DNA of 64,000 bases. It comes from Planctomycetaceae bacterium (lineage in GTDB: Bacteria > Planctomycetota > Planctomycetia > Gemmatales > Gemmataceae). The stretch lies in the NCBI GenBank assembly GCA_013823135.1, contig PNLP01000004.1:162766-226765 (forward strand), written 5' to 3'. A program made the position numbers and the translations under genes. Positions 17,277 to 26,280 of this stretch are shown here, piece by piece (positions within the stretch are counted from its first letter, which is position 1; each line of letters begins with the position of its first letter). The notes beneath the pieces were generated by a model. It was not told where the DNA came from and searched no databases. It was given only the letters and a program-made list of their open reading frames with translations.

Positions 17277-19268
17277 ATGCCCGCTCTCCATCCGTTGCCA
17301 CACACTCGAACGCCAACCGTCCTGTTCCCGACAGCAGCGGCGTCCGCGAAGTACGTGGCCAAGGAAATTGACAAGCTCATTCGTGCCCGCAATGCGGCAG
17401 GCAAGCCGACCGTTCTCGGCCTCGCAACCGGAAGCACACCCGTCGGCCTGTACCGCGAGTTGATCAGGCTCCACAAAGACGAGGGGCTCGACTTCTCCCG
17501 CGTCATCACCTTCAACCTCGACGAATACCTCCCGATGCCACGGGAGTCGCCGCATTCCTACTTCCGCTGGATGCACGAGACGTTTTTCAACCACGTGAAC
17601 ATTCCGTGGGGCAACATCCACATCCCCGACGGCACACTGGCCCTCGACGAGGTGGATGCATTCTGCATCGAGTACGAGAAGAAGATCAAGGCCGCCGGTG
17701 GCATCGACGTACAAATCCTCGGCATCGGCCGCACGGGGCACATCGGGTTCAACGAACCCGGCAGCCCGCGTAACTCACGAACGCGCAAGATCACGCTGGA
17801 TAGCATCACCCGTCGCGACGCGGCGAGCGGGTTCTTTGGCGAGGAGAACGTCCCCCATCAGGCCATCACGATGGGGGTTGCGAGCATCCTCGATGCGCGT
17901 CGCGTCTTCATGATGGCGTTCGGTGAGCACAAGGCCGGGATCGTTTACAAGGCTGTCGAACAGCCGCCAACTGAGGCCATTTCGGCGAGTTTCCTACAGG
18001 AACACCCTGACGCGACAGTGGTCCTCGACGAAGCCGCCGGGGCGGAACTCACGGCAATCAAGCGACCGTGGGAAGTCGGCCCGTGCGACTGGACGCCGGA
18101 GTTAACACGCAAGGCCGTCGTTCACCTGTCGCTCACCGTGAAGAAGGGCTTGCAGAAGCTCAACGACGACGACTTCCGCGACTATCACATGTTTGAGTTG
18201 CTCCGAGAGCAGGGCCCAGCCGAGAAGATCGGCGAGGTCGTGTTCCTCGATCGCATGGCGACGATCGCACCATACCCCGCAGGTAAACGGAGAGTGGGAG
18301 ACACGGAGAGCGGGAGACACGGAGAAAAACCCACCCACGGGTCTTCATCTCCCACTCTCCCACTCTCCGTGTCTCCCGCTCTCGTCGGAAGCGATAAGAG
18401 TGAATCCAAGACGATTCTGGTTTTCTCGCCCCACCCCGACGACGACGTTATCTCGATGGGTGGCACGATCATCCGACTCGTCGAACAGGGGCACAAAGTC
18501 CACGTCGCGTACATGACCAGCGGGAACATCGCCGTGTTCGACCACGACGCCCGCCGCTTCGTCGATTTCGTGGACGAGTTCCTGACGGAATTCAGCACCT
18601 CGGTGGAGCGACCCACCACGGGCTCGATCAAGGAGCGTGTCTACAAGTTCCTCGACGAGAAAAAGGCGGGGCAAGCCGACTCGGAAGAAGTGCTGCGAGT
18701 GAAAGGGCTGATTCGGGCAACAGAAGCACGGGCCGCGGCTCTCGCGTGTGGCATCCCTCCCGAGCAGTTGGAGTTCATGAACCTCCGCTTCTACCGCACG
18801 GGCACGAAGACGAAAGACCCGATACACGCGAAGGACATCGAAGACATCATGGCGTTGCTGCGTCGGTTGCAACCGTCGCAGATCTATGTCGCGGGAGAAC
18901 TGAGCGACCCACATGGTACGCACCGAACGTGCGCCGAGGCTGTGTTTGCGGCTGTCCGCAAGCTCCGAGGCGAGGAACAACCCACACCGTTCGATGTGTG
19001 GCTGTACAAAGGCGCGTGGGAAGAGTGGGAGCCACACGAGATCGACATGGCCGTACCGGTCAGTCAAGACGTGCTTGAACGCAAAAAGCAGGCGATCTTC
19101 CGCCACCAATCGCAGAAGGATAAGGCGATGTTCCCCGGCGGCACCGACCGACGTGAGTTCTGGCAGCGAGCCGAGGACCGCAACATCTCCACGGCAAAGA
19201 TCTACGATGCCCTCGGCCTGCCCGAATACTTCGCACTCGAAGCATTCGTGAAGTGGAAAGAGGGTTGA
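17277..19268 (+). CDS. nagB: Glucosamine-6-phosphate deaminase fused to PIG-L/LmbE deacetylase
   Basis: 663 residues, two enzymes. Residues about 1-335 are NagB-like: GLATGSTPVGLY (phosphate loop), FNLDEY (catalytic Asp) and GIGRTGHIGFNEP. Residues about 375-663 are a PIG-L-type zinc deacetylase: SPHPDDDVISMGGT and DPHGTHRTC. Such NagB/PIG-L fusions exist in other phyla such as Bacteroidetes; a deacetylation-then-deamination of amino sugars is plausible. The linker, about residues 338-370, is encoded by the inverted repeat at 18287-18386 and reads like random sequence. A G-rich ribosome site precedes the ATG at 17277. Confidence 0.92.
   Translation: MPALHPLPHTRTPTVLFPTAAASAKYVAKEIDKLIRARNAAGKPTVLGLATGSTPVGLYRELIRLHKDEGLDFSRVITFNLDEYLPMPRESPHSYFRWMHETFFNHVNIPWGNIHIPDGTLALDEVDAFCIEYEKKIKAAGGIDVQILGIGRTGHIGFNEPGSPRNSRTRKITLDSITRRDAASGFFGEENVPHQAITMGVASILDARRVFMMAFGEHKAGIVYKAVEQPPTEAISASFLQEHPDATVVLDEAAGAELTAIKRPWEVGPCDWTPELTRKAVVHLSLTVKKGLQKLNDDDFRDYHMFELLREQGPAEKIGEVVFLDRMATIAPYPAGKRRVGDTESGRHGEKPTHGSSSPTLPLSVSPALVGSDKSESKTILVFSPHPDDDVISMGGTIIRLVEQGHKVHVAYMTSGNIAVFDHDARRFVDFVDEFLTEFSTSVERPTTGSIKERVYKFLDEKKAGQADSEEVLRVKGLIRATEARAAALACGIPPEQLEFMNLRFYRTGTKTKDPIHAKDIEDIMALLRRLQPSQIYVAGELSDPHGTHRTCAEAVFAAVRKLRGEEQPTPFDVWLYKGAWEEWEPHEIDMAVPVSQDVLERKKQAIFRHQSQKDKAMFPGGTDRREFWQRAEDRNISTAKIYDALGLPEYFALEAFVKWKEG
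18287..18386. repeat. In-frame inverted repeat, family B
   Basis: The left side carries two tandem 16-base units (ggagagtgggagacac, ggagagcgggagacac); the right side carries their complement (ctctccgtgtctcccgctctc). The centre is acccacccacgggt. The element adds about 33 codons with no stop in the frame used, between the two enzyme domains of the NagB/PIG-L fusion. Confidence 0.88.
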
Positions 19269-19275
19269 GCCAAGC

Positions 19276-19312
19276 GGGCAGGGTGTGCAAGTAGAACTTC
19301 TCCACCCTGCCC
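19276..19312. terminator. Hairpin between convergent genes
   Basis: gggcagggtg at 19276-19285 pairs with caccctgccc at 19303-19312 around a 17-base loop. It fills the 52-base gap between the NagB/PIG-L stop and the LRR gene stop. Probably a bidirectional terminator without a strong T-run. Confidence 0.6.
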
Positions 19313-19320
19313 ACTCGATA

Positions 19321-20511
19321 TCATTTCACAACCTTGCACTTTGGCATGGCCAAACTGAAATCCTTCAGGCTTACTCCCGTCACCTTCGTACCGGTCAGCG
19401 TGAGTGTCGTCAGTCCCTTCAGTGTCGCCAACTCTTTCATCCCAGCGTCGGTCACGCCACAGTAAGACAAATCGAGCGAGGTGAGTTTCGCGAGGTCGGC
19501 CAACTCTTTGAGCCCAGTCGGTGTGATCCCGGTTCCGTTGTAAAGCTGGAACAGGGTCAAATTTTTGAACGCCCCCACGCCCTTCAGTCCCGCATCGGTG
19601 AACTTCGGACAGTTCAGATAGAGATGCGTAAGCTTCAACTCCGCAAGATCCTTCAGACCCGCTCCGGTGATCCGTCTGCTGGCGACGGCAAGAGTGGTCA
19701 GGTTTTTCAACTCGGCGAGCGATTTCAAGCCCGCATCGGTTAACCCCATGTCGGCTTCGATGCTCAGGGTGGTCAGCTTCTTCAAACTGGCGACTTCCTT
19801 CAGCCCGGCGTCCGTCACCTTGTTCGCCTTGAACAGCGTCAGTGAGGTGAGGTTCTTGAGCCCCGCCAGATCCTTCATTCCCGCGTCGGTGAATCCGGGG
19901 CCGACGATCACGTTCACGGTGTCGAGTTCACTCAGCGCTGCGAGCGCCTTCACACCCGCGTCCGTGGCTTCTGACTTGGTCCCACTGATTGTGACTTTAG
20001 TGAGCTTCTTGTAGCCCGCGACCGCTTTCAGTTCCTCGTCAGTGATCTTCCCACCGGTGAACGCGAACTCGCTGAGGCCCGGCAACGCGGCGAGTTCCTT
20101 CAACCCCTTCCCGGTCACAGCTGTGGCATCAGTCAATGCGAGTTGCTTCAGGTTCTTTAACCCTGCGAGTTCGGCAACCCCAGCATCGGTCAACCCCTTC
20201 GCATCTTTGGCGATGACCTGCACGAGCGTTGTCCGGGCACCGATTTCCTTGGCGGCAGCATCGGTGACGGCTGGTCCAGAAAGCGAGATCGCGAGCAAGT
20301 TTTTCAACCCCGATATCGCTTTTACTTCAGCCTCTCCAGCCTTGGGGCTGAGTGTGACAGCGATCACTTTTCCAGGCTTGCCGTTATCGCGTTGAATCTT
20401 TCCCCCGGACTGCTCGATTACCTTCGCGGCCTTTTCCTCAGCCTCGTCTGCCCGTGCGTAGGATGCGAACAACCCAGCCAACACCACGAATCCGATCATC
20501 TGCCGTTTCAT
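19321..20511 (-). CDS. Secreted leucine-rich-repeat protein
   Basis: 396 residues. The ATG at 20511 opens a signal peptide (KRQMIGFVVLAGLFASYARA). Then come about twelve repeats of 24-25 residues with the pattern L-x-x-L-x-x-L-x-L-x-x-x-x-V/I-T-D-A-G-L-K-x-L, for example NLTSLTLFKANKVTDAGLK and KLTSLDLSYCGVTDAGMK. This cysteine-poor, T-D-A-G-rich LRR type is characteristic of planctomycetes. It would form a solenoid binding surface outside the cytoplasm. No catalytic domain is present. Confidence 0.88.
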   Translation of the reverse strand: MKRQMIGFVVLAGLFASYARADEAEEKAAKVIEQSGGKIQRDNGKPGKVIAVTLSPKAGEAEVKAISGLKNLLAISLSGPAVTDAAAKEIGARTTLVQVIAKDAKGLTDAGVAELAGLKNLKQLALTDATAVTGKGLKELAALPGLSEFAFTGGKITDEELKAVAGYKKLTKVTISGTKSEATDAGVKALAALSELDTVNVIVGPGFTDAGMKDLAGLKNLTSLTLFKANKVTDAGLKEVASLKKLTTLSIEADMGLTDAGLKSLAELKNLTTLAVASRRITGAGLKDLAELKLTHLYLNCPKFTDAGLKGVGAFKNLTLFQLYNGTGITPTGLKELADLAKLTSLDLSYCGVTDAGMKELATLKGLTTLTLTGTKVTGVSLKDFSLAMPKCKVVK

Positions 20512-20570
20512 GTTTGCCCCCGGTCGAAAGCGACAACTCAGTGAGTATACGCCCTGAGTGCGCGCAAATA

Positions 20571-20611
20571 TGCGGCCAGCCGCGCAGGGAACCCCCGCGC
20601 GGCCGGCCGCA
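20571..20611. repeat. GC-rich inverted repeat
   Basis: tgcggccagccgcgc pairs with gcgcggccggccgca (one bulge/mismatch) around an 11-base loop. It lies after the PRC-barrel stop (20630, minus strand) and upstream of the LRR start, so it may end the PRC-barrel transcript. Confidence 0.6.
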
Positions 20612-20629
20612 CTTCGACTGATCACGTTA

Positions 20630-21088
20630 TCACGGGATGCGGCGGTCGATGCGACGCAGTTCCCGTGGGCTGAGCCCGTAATACTTGTAGACGCCGACTC
20701 GGTACGTCGGGGCCCAGAAATCTGGGTACGTGGTCCCCGTGTACGTCGGGATCATCTTGTAAATCTCAGGCGTGATATTCAGCAAAGCCGTCTGGGTTTT
20801 GAGATCGAACTTCGTCGCGTCCCATGGCACCGTTATGAATTTGCCCTCGTTCACAACGACGAGGTAATCCATGTTTCCAGCAGAGTCGAAGATAATGTCG
20901 TCAACGGTCCCGATGGCCGTGTTGCCCTGGATCAGGATCTTGGCCCCAAGGATCTGCTTGGCTCGGTAGGTCGCGACCGACGTGGCTTCCGGTTGCGCTT
21001 CGACGCGAACGGGTGGTTGTGCGGAGAGCACACCGGCTGTCATTAGGAAGGCGGCTGCCGTGGTGGTGCGAATCACATTGCTCAACAT
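20630..21088 (-). CDS. Secreted PRC-barrel domain protein
   Basis: 152 residues: signal peptide (TTTAAAFLMTAGVLSAQ) and then a PRC-barrel-like beta domain beginning AKQILGAKILIQGNTAIGTVDDIIFDS, with GNMDYLVVVNEGKFITVPWDA. PRC barrels are small binding modules found in ribosome-maturation and photosynthetic proteins and in many secreted proteins. The C-terminus is Tyr-rich (YTGTTYPDFWAPTYRVGVYKYYG). Role unknown. Confidence 0.8.
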   Translation of the reverse strand: MLSNVIRTTTAAAFLMTAGVLSAQPPVRVEAQPEATSVATYRAKQILGAKILIQGNTAIGTVDDIIFDSAGNMDYLVVVNEGKFITVPWDATKFDLKTQTALLNITPEIYKMIPTYTGTTYPDFWAPTYRVGVYKYYGLSPRELRRIDRRIP

Positions 21089-21361
21089 AATTGAAAGCTC
21101 CTCACGTTTGGGAACAATGGGCCATCTGGACTACCACAATTGACTGTGGAAACCCGAGATGGCCCGCTGAACAGGACTTTGGAATACTGTGCATTTCTCG
21201 CGCCCACTCGCTGTACACATCGAATTTGGGTTTGCCCGTGTCGGCGTGTTATGCGGATGAGAAGTTCGTAAGAATCCGAGGTCTACCGGGGCACCAACCT
21301 TCGCCGCTGGAGTCGCACCCCGTACAACATCGCAGTTCCATCCTCCGCGGACCTCGACTGC

Positions 21362-22318
21362 ATGACTGATTCGTCGCGATCGCCACAGAGCCTGGCCACG
21401 CTGCTTCACACATTGCGCGAGAACGTCGGGCAAGTGTTCCTGGGCAAGCCCGAAGTCATTCGACTCGCCCTGGTCGCCCTCCTGGCTGATGGGCACCTAC
21501 TCCTTGAGGATGTGCCGGGCGTCGGGAAGACACTCCTCGGGAAGGCTCTTGCTCGAAGCCTTTCGTGTAAATTCACCCGCGTTCAGTTCACGCCTGACCT
21601 GCTCCCCGGCGACCTGATCGGCGTCACGATCTACCGCGACAAGACCAGCGATTTCTTGTTCCAGCCCGGTCCCATGTTCACAGAAGTGCTTCTTGCAGAC
21701 GAAATCAACCGGGCCACACCACGAACTCAGTCGGCTCTGCTCGAAGCGATGAGTGAACGGCAGGTAACCGTGGACGGGGAGACACGCCGACTCGGACCAC
21801 CCTTCCTCGTGATCGCGACTCAGAACCCCCACGAATTTGAGGGAACTTATCCCCTTCCTGAAAGCCAACTGGATCGCTTCATGTTGCGGGTGAAGGTGGG
21901 CTATCCCGATCGCGAGGCGGAACGTGCGATCCTCACGCAACACCGGGTTGGGGAACCCGTCGAGAATCTGAAGCCGGTGCTTGGCCCCGCCGACGTTCTG
22001 GCTTTGCAGGCGCACACTCGGAACGTCCGCGTTGATCCCACAATTGCCGACTACATCCTTGACGTCGTCAACGCCACCCGAACGCACCCCGAGATCGTTC
22101 TCGCGGCCAGCACCCGAGCATCTCTTGCCCTGTACCGAGCCTGCCAGGCGCTGGCAGTCACTGCAGAGCGGGATTACGTCATCCCCGATGATGTCAAATC
22201 GCTCGCGGAATCGGTCATGGCTCACCGACTCGTTACCCGGGGTTGGAGCCAGGGTGGCCACGCCGATGCTGCACCAGTAGTTCGCGAGATCCTCGCGAAA
22301 ATCAAGGTTCCAACCTGA
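21362..22318 (+). CDS. MoxR-family AAA+ ATPase
   Basis: 318 residues. Walker A is EDVPGVGKTLLGKALA, followed by VQFTPDLLPGDLIGV, Walker B LLADEINRATPRTQSALLEAM, sensor 1 VIATQNPHEFEGTYPLPESQLDRF and a C-terminal helical lid with STRASLALYRA. MoxR ATPases act as chaperones for assembling or activating von Willebrand factor or metal-dependent complexes. The DUF58 gene follows 35 bases downstream, the standard pairing. Confidence 0.95.
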   Translation: MTDSSRSPQSLATLLHTLRENVGQVFLGKPEVIRLALVALLADGHLLLEDVPGVGKTLLGKALARSLSCKFTRVQFTPDLLPGDLIGVTIYRDKTSDFLFQPGPMFTEVLLADEINRATPRTQSALLEAMSERQVTVDGETRRLGPPFLVIATQNPHEFEGTYPLPESQLDRFMLRVKVGYPDREAERAILTQHRVGEPVENLKPVLGPADVLALQAHTRNVRVDPTIADYILDVVNATRTHPEIVLAASTRASLALYRACQALAVTAERDYVIPDDVKSLAESVMAHRLVTRGWSQGGHADAAPVVREILAKIKVPT

Positions 22319-22353
22319 CTCATAAGCGAGAGTCTTGCCAAACGACATGCACA

Positions 22354-23571
22354 ATGACGAAAACCACAGACCACGCTGCGCCGCCGCTCGTTATCACCGC
22401 CGGGGGGAAAACCTGGGTCTGGGTCAGCGTCCTTTTGATGACAGTCGGCTGGTACAAGAGCATCAATCTCGTCCTTCTGCTCGCGTACCTCATGTTCGCG
22501 CTGCTGTTGGTCAACGGGATTTTCGCCCGTCGTCACGCTGTTCGCGTGATTGCCCGGCGGGAACAAACACTCCCCGCACTTGCAGGCGAAGAAACAAAAA
22601 TCTGGGTCACGGTAACGAACGTCGGAGCACGCCCGGTTACTGTCAGCGTCGAAGAGCAAGCAGGGGATCACCCACTGGTTTGGCTCGTCCACAACTTGCC
22701 AGCGCGGGAATCGGTCTCGTGTACCGCGAACATTCTGTTCGCACAACGCGGGCGGTTTGCGACACGAATCCGAGTCTGGTCGGAATACCCGCTCGGATTG
22801 CTCCGCTTTGGGCGTGAGGGAGAGCGAGGTCCAGATGTCGTGGTACTTCCCGCCGCGGGAATGTTGGATGTGGGCGGAATGCGCCGCTGGCTGCAGCAAG
22901 CAGGCGGAGATGGGCGGGTGAGAAAATTGCTTCGGAGGGTTACCAGCGACGAGGCAGAGGTTCGTGGTGTGCGACCGTTCCGACCGGGAGACGCGATCCG
23001 CTCCGTACACTGGCGATCCACGGCACGCCGACGAGAACTCATGGTGCGTGAATATGATGTCGCACCATCGCTCGACCTGGTTTTGGTTGTTGAGCCGTGG
23101 CTTCCGCTCGATCCCACGCTGCCGCAGCTAAAACAACTCGAAGAAACCCTGTGCCTGGCCGTCACGATTGTGAACACCTGGAGCCGTGTTTACGGAACCA
23201 ACGTCGTGGTCGCTGTCGCCGGAACTGTCCCTTCGGTTCGCTCTGCTACACCTAACGCCGCAGGTGTACGAAATGCTCTTGAACCACTTGCAAGCGTTAC
23301 GGGACAAGCGTCGGTTGAACCGTTTGGACCGAAAGCGTTTGGGAGGCCACTCGGTCGCACGATTCGGTTGCTGGTAACGAGCAGGCCAGAATCGCCATAC
23401 GCAGACGCTCTGGCGAAGAGCACCGGGCGTGCATTTATTGCGGTTTGCCCTTCCGATGGCCTGCCGTGGTATCGGCCACCGGCGGTTGGAGAACGGAAGT
23501 CCGGGAAAGGATTTTACCACGTTCCCTTGCTTCCGCCCATCACACGGGTAGAACACCCCGACATCAAATGA
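22354..23571 (+). CDS. DUF58 domain protein
   Basis: 405 residues from MTKTTDHAAPPL at 22354. Two N-terminal membrane helices (WVWVSVLLMTVGWY, INLVLLLAYLMFALLLVNGI) are followed by a beta domain and the DUF58 signature RPFRPGDAIRSVHWRSTARRREL, then a vWA-like part with LVLVVEPWLPL. It is the partner of the MoxR ATPase upstream. Such pairs often come with a transglutaminase-like membrane protein, but here no such gene follows. Role: envelope-associated assembly, inferred. Confidence 0.92.
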   Translation: MTKTTDHAAPPLVITAGGKTWVWVSVLLMTVGWYKSINLVLLLAYLMFALLLVNGIFARRHAVRVIARREQTLPALAGEETKIWVTVTNVGARPVTVSVEEQAGDHPLVWLVHNLPARESVSCTANILFAQRGRFATRIRVWSEYPLGLLRFGREGERGPDVVVLPAAGMLDVGGMRRWLQQAGGDGRVRKLLRRVTSDEAEVRGVRPFRPGDAIRSVHWRSTARRRELMVREYDVAPSLDLVLVVEPWLPLDPTLPQLKQLEETLCLAVTIVNTWSRVYGTNVVVAVAGTVPSVRSATPNAAGVRNALEPLASVTGQASVEPFGPKAFGRPLGRTIRLLVTSRPESPYADALAKSTGRAFIAVCPSDGLPWYRPPAVGERKSGKGFYHVPLLPPITRVEHPDIK

Positions 23572-23647
23572 GGGTGTCCAGCGATCTCGGCATCCTCTTT
23601 TCGTTGACTACCAGACTGTATTCGGTCCGTTCGTGGAGGTTGTCACC

Positions 23648-24694
23648 GTGGTTCGCATTCGACTCGGCATGTCCGCCGCTCTGGTTTTCGCCCTCGCCGC
23701 TCTCGTGAGCGGGCAGGACGCCAAGAAGGATCCGCCCAAGGATCCACCCAAGGTTGACCCCAAGCCAGCCGACCCGAAAGTGGACGGCAAGCGTTTCGAC
23801 ACGAAGTTCGACTTCGAAAAGAAGACGAAACTGTTCCAGGAATCGACCACGAAGCTCACACAGGTCGTTAAGGTTCAGGGCCAGGATCTGACCCAGAAGC
23901 AAGAAAGCACCTTCTACTTCGAATGGACCCCGGTCAAGATTGAGGGCGACAAGTCCTTCATCAAGCAGCGGGTCGAAGGTCTCAAAATGACCATCGACAT
24001 CTCGGGCAACCAGATCAACTACGATTCGACCAAAGGCGACACCCCGACCACGGGCAACCCTGGCCTCACCGAGTTCTTCAAGAAGCTCAGCGGTGCCGAA
24101 TTCACTGCGGTGCTCGAAAAGGGGATCAAGGTTGTCGAAGTCCAGGGCAAGGCCGACTTCATCCGCAGCCTTTCGACCGGCAGCCCGCAAATGGAAGCCC
24201 TGCTTGGCAAGATTCTGACTGACGACGCACTCAAGGACATGTGTGACCCGACCCTGAAGCTCGTGCCCGAAGACGGCAGCGGGAAGAAAGTTGGCGACAC
24301 CTGGACCCGCAAGGGCACGATCAACCTCGGCCCAATCGGTACTTACACGGTGACCTACAACTTCAAGTACGTCGGCGTCGAGAAGGATCTGGACAAGATC
24401 GAAGTCGAGACCAAGCTCGAGTACACCGCCCCGAAGAAGGACGACCCCGCTGCTGGCGGTCTGTTGTTCCGCATCAACGACGGCAAGCTCGGCATCAACC
24501 CCGAGAAGCCCGCCAAGGGCGTGATCCTGTACGACCCCAAGTTGCAGCGGGTCGTTTCCGCCGAGATCACCATTAACCTCAAGGGCGATCTCACGGTTGC
24601 CATCGGCGGCACCGACACCAAGGTCGAACTGATCCAGGAACAGACGACCACGGTGAAGACCAGCGATGCGAGCCTGATTCCCGTGAAGAAGTGA
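23648..24694 (+). CDS. Secreted protein with DUF6263-like domain
   Basis: 348 residues. Two in-frame GTG codons compete (23633, 23648). The second is chosen because GGAGG (23635-23639) lies 8 bases before it and overlaps the first. A signal peptide (GMSAALVFALAALVSGQ) precedes a Lys/Asp/Pro linker (DPPKDPPKVDPKPADPK) and a beta-rich domain with TFYFEWTPVKIEGDKSFIKQ, GKKVGDTWTRKG and YKFKYVG-like strands. The layout resembles planctomycete DUF6263 proteins, of unknown role. A strong terminator follows at 24717. Confidence 0.8.
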   Translation: MVRIRLGMSAALVFALAALVSGQDAKKDPPKDPPKVDPKPADPKVDGKRFDTKFDFEKKTKLFQESTTKLTQVVKVQGQDLTQKQESTFYFEWTPVKIEGDKSFIKQRVEGLKMTIDISGNQINYDSTKGDTPTTGNPGLTEFFKKLSGAEFTAVLEKGIKVVEVQGKADFIRSLSTGSPQMEALLGKILTDDALKDMCDPTLKLVPEDGSGKKVGDTWTRKGTINLGPIGTYTVTYNFKYVGVEKDLDKIEVETKLEYTAPKKDDPAAGGLLFRINDGKLGINPEKPAKGVILYDPKLQRVVSAEITINLKGDLTVAIGGTDTKVELIQEQTTTVKTSDASLIPVKK

Positions 24695-24716
24695 CCGGAA
24701 CTTTTGGACATTCAAG

Positions 24717-24744
24717 CACGGGTGGCAACGGCCACCCGTGTTTT
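24717..24744 (+). terminator. Rho-independent terminator
   Basis: cacgggtggc pairs perfectly with gccacccgtg around aacg, followed by four T. It lies 22 bases after the stop of the preceding gene and before the rfbD start. Confidence 0.85.
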
Positions 24745-24771
24745 CGTTGACGGAACTGCTGGAGACAGATC

Positions 24772-25635
24772 ATGCGGATCGGCGTTCTCGGTGCGGCAGG
24801 TCAACTGGGCCGCGACCTATGCCCGATTCTTCCTGGCGAAGTCGTGCCGCTTTCACGCGCCGAGATCGACCTCTCACAGACCGCGACCATTGCCGCAACA
24901 CTCACGGCACTGAACCTCGACATCCTGGTGAACTGCGCGGCGTACAACTTTGTCGATAAGGCGGAAGTGGAGCCTGACGCCGCGTTCGCCGTGAACGTCT
25001 GGGGGGTACGCTCGCTCGCCCAAGGCTGTTCCGCCGCCCGGATCAAGTTCGTTCACTTCAGTACCGACTATGTCTTCGGCCTCGACGCTACGCGATCAAC
25101 ACCATTCGCCGAAGACGATGCGCCCGGACCGGTGAGCGTGTACGGACTCTCGAAACTGACTGGGGAGTATGTCGCTCGGACGCACGCTCCCGACTCGATC
25201 GTCATCCGCACCTGCGGTCTGTACGGCATTCACGGCACTGGAGGAAAAGGGGGGAACTTTGTTGAGACGATGTTGCGGGTCGCCGGACAGGGTAAACCCC
25301 TCCGTGTCGTTGCCGACCAACACTGCACGCCGAGTTACACGGTTGATGTGGCTCAGGCCACTGTGGGACTGATTCGTACCAGAGCGACCGGCCTGTTTCA
25401 CGTCACGAACGCGGGTTCCTGCACCTGGCACGAACTCGCCACCGAGATTTTCCGGCTCGCGAACCTGAAACCTGATCTCACACCCATCACCTCGGCTCAG
25501 TTCGGCGCTCCCGCCCGTCGCCCCCCGTACAGTGTGCTCTCGAATGCGAAACTCGCCACAGTTGGCGTGCAGTGCCCACGTCCGTGGAGCGAAGCTCTGG
25601 CCGATTACATGACGGAACGGCAGGGGCGTCGTTAA
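24772..25635 (+). CDS. rfbD: dTDP-4-dehydrorhamnose reductase (RmlD)
   Basis: 287 residues. Reduces dTDP-4-dehydro-L-rhamnose to dTDP-L-rhamnose with NAD(P)H for surface polysaccharides. N-terminal Rossmann motif GVLGAAGQLGRDL, then LDILVNCAAYNFVDKAE (a family hallmark), HFSTDYVFG, and the catalytic SVYGLSKLTGEY (Y-x-x-x-K). The C-terminal GLFHVTNAGSCTWHE and RRPPYSVLSNAKL are typical. The other rml genes are not in the window. Related reductases with other substrates cannot be ruled out. Confidence 0.9.
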   Translation: MRIGVLGAAGQLGRDLCPILPGEVVPLSRAEIDLSQTATIAATLTALNLDILVNCAAYNFVDKAEVEPDAAFAVNVWGVRSLAQGCSAARIKFVHFSTDYVFGLDATRSTPFAEDDAPGPVSVYGLSKLTGEYVARTHAPDSIVIRTCGLYGIHGTGGKGGNFVETMLRVAGQGKPLRVVADQHCTPSYTVDVAQATVGLIRTRATGLFHVTNAGSCTWHELATEIFRLANLKPDLTPITSAQFGAPARRPPYSVLSNAKLATVGVQCPRPWSEALADYMTERQGRR

Positions 25636-25714
25636 CCAGCCAAAAACTTCGCACATTCCTCATCGTTCTCATCGGTAGTGCCTTGACACGAGGCACTTTT
25701 CGAGCGAAACTATC

Positions 25715-25729
25715 TGAGACTGAATCTCA
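25715..25729. promoter_or_regulatory. Probable Fur box upstream of feoA
   Basis: tgagactgaatctca is a 7-1-7 near-palindrome of the Fur box pattern (TGAnAnTnAnTnTCA) and lies 35 bases before the first feoA start. The placement ahead of a ferrous-iron operon supports iron repression by Fur. No fur gene is in the window. Confidence 0.7.
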
Positions 25730-25763
25730 ACAAGATATCGTGCTTGCGGATCGCGAGGCTGCG

Positions 25764-25988
25764 ATGTTGATGCCGCTGGATATGCTCCGTGCCGGCGAAG
25801 TTGCCGAGGTCGAGGAAGTTTCGGGCCAGGCTGCTTGGATCGGCCGGTTGGCCGAGCTGGGCATCCGTCAGGGTTGTCGTGTTCGCGTTGTTCAAGCCGG
25901 TAGCCCGTGCCTTCTCGACGTTGACGGTTGCAAGCTCTGCTTACGCGGTGGTGAATGCTCGCAAATCCTCGTTCGGCCAGTGGGTTGA
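25764..25988 (+). CDS. feoA: FeoA-domain protein (first copy)
   Basis: 74 residues from ATG 25764 with GAGG 8 bases upstream; the longer open frame overlaps rfbD. It is an SH3-like FeoA: PLDMLRAGEVAEVEEVSG, LAELGIRQGCRVRVVQAGSPC and the ending GECSQILVRPVG. FeoA binds or modulates FeoB at the inner membrane. Two extra cysteines (GCKLCLRGGEC) are unusual. Only 2 bases separate it from the second FeoA gene. Confidence 0.93.
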   Translation: MLMPLDMLRAGEVAEVEEVSGQAAWIGRLAELGIRQGCRVRVVQAGSPCLLDVDGCKLCLRGGECSQILVRPVG

Positions 25989-25990
25989 AC

Positions 25991-26218
25991 ATGCCTGTCC
26001 TCAGCGAAATGCAACCGGGTCAACGAGCCGAGGTGCTCACACTCACAGGCGATCCTGCCGTCGTTCAGCGGCTATACGAGTTCGGACTCATCGAAGGGGA
26101 AACGGTGGAGTTTCTTGGCTACGCCCCGCTGGGCGACCCCATCGAGATTCGGTTGGGCAATACTCGTCTAACACTCCGCAAGGCTGAAGCCGCTGGCATC
26201 ACGATCAAGATCGTGTAG
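25991..26218 (+). CDS. feoA: FeoA-domain protein (second copy)
   Basis: 75 residues, start 2 bases after the first feoA stop, so translation is probably coupled. SH3-like FeoA fold: LSEMQPGQRAEVLTL, RLYEFGLIEGETVEFLGYAPLGDPIEI, and LTLRKAEAAGITI. This ending (LRxxEAxxI) is the standard FeoA form, more canonical than the first copy. The two copies are diverged and probably not interchangeable. Confidence 0.95.
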   Translation: MPVLSEMQPGQRAEVLTLTGDPAVVQRLYEFGLIEGETVEFLGYAPLGDPIEIRLGNTRLTLRKAEAAGITIKIV

Positions 26219-26280
26219 CCAGCAGCACCCCGCCTAGGTGCGGCGGCCGCTAACATCGCCAACCATCTGCCCTCTTTCAC

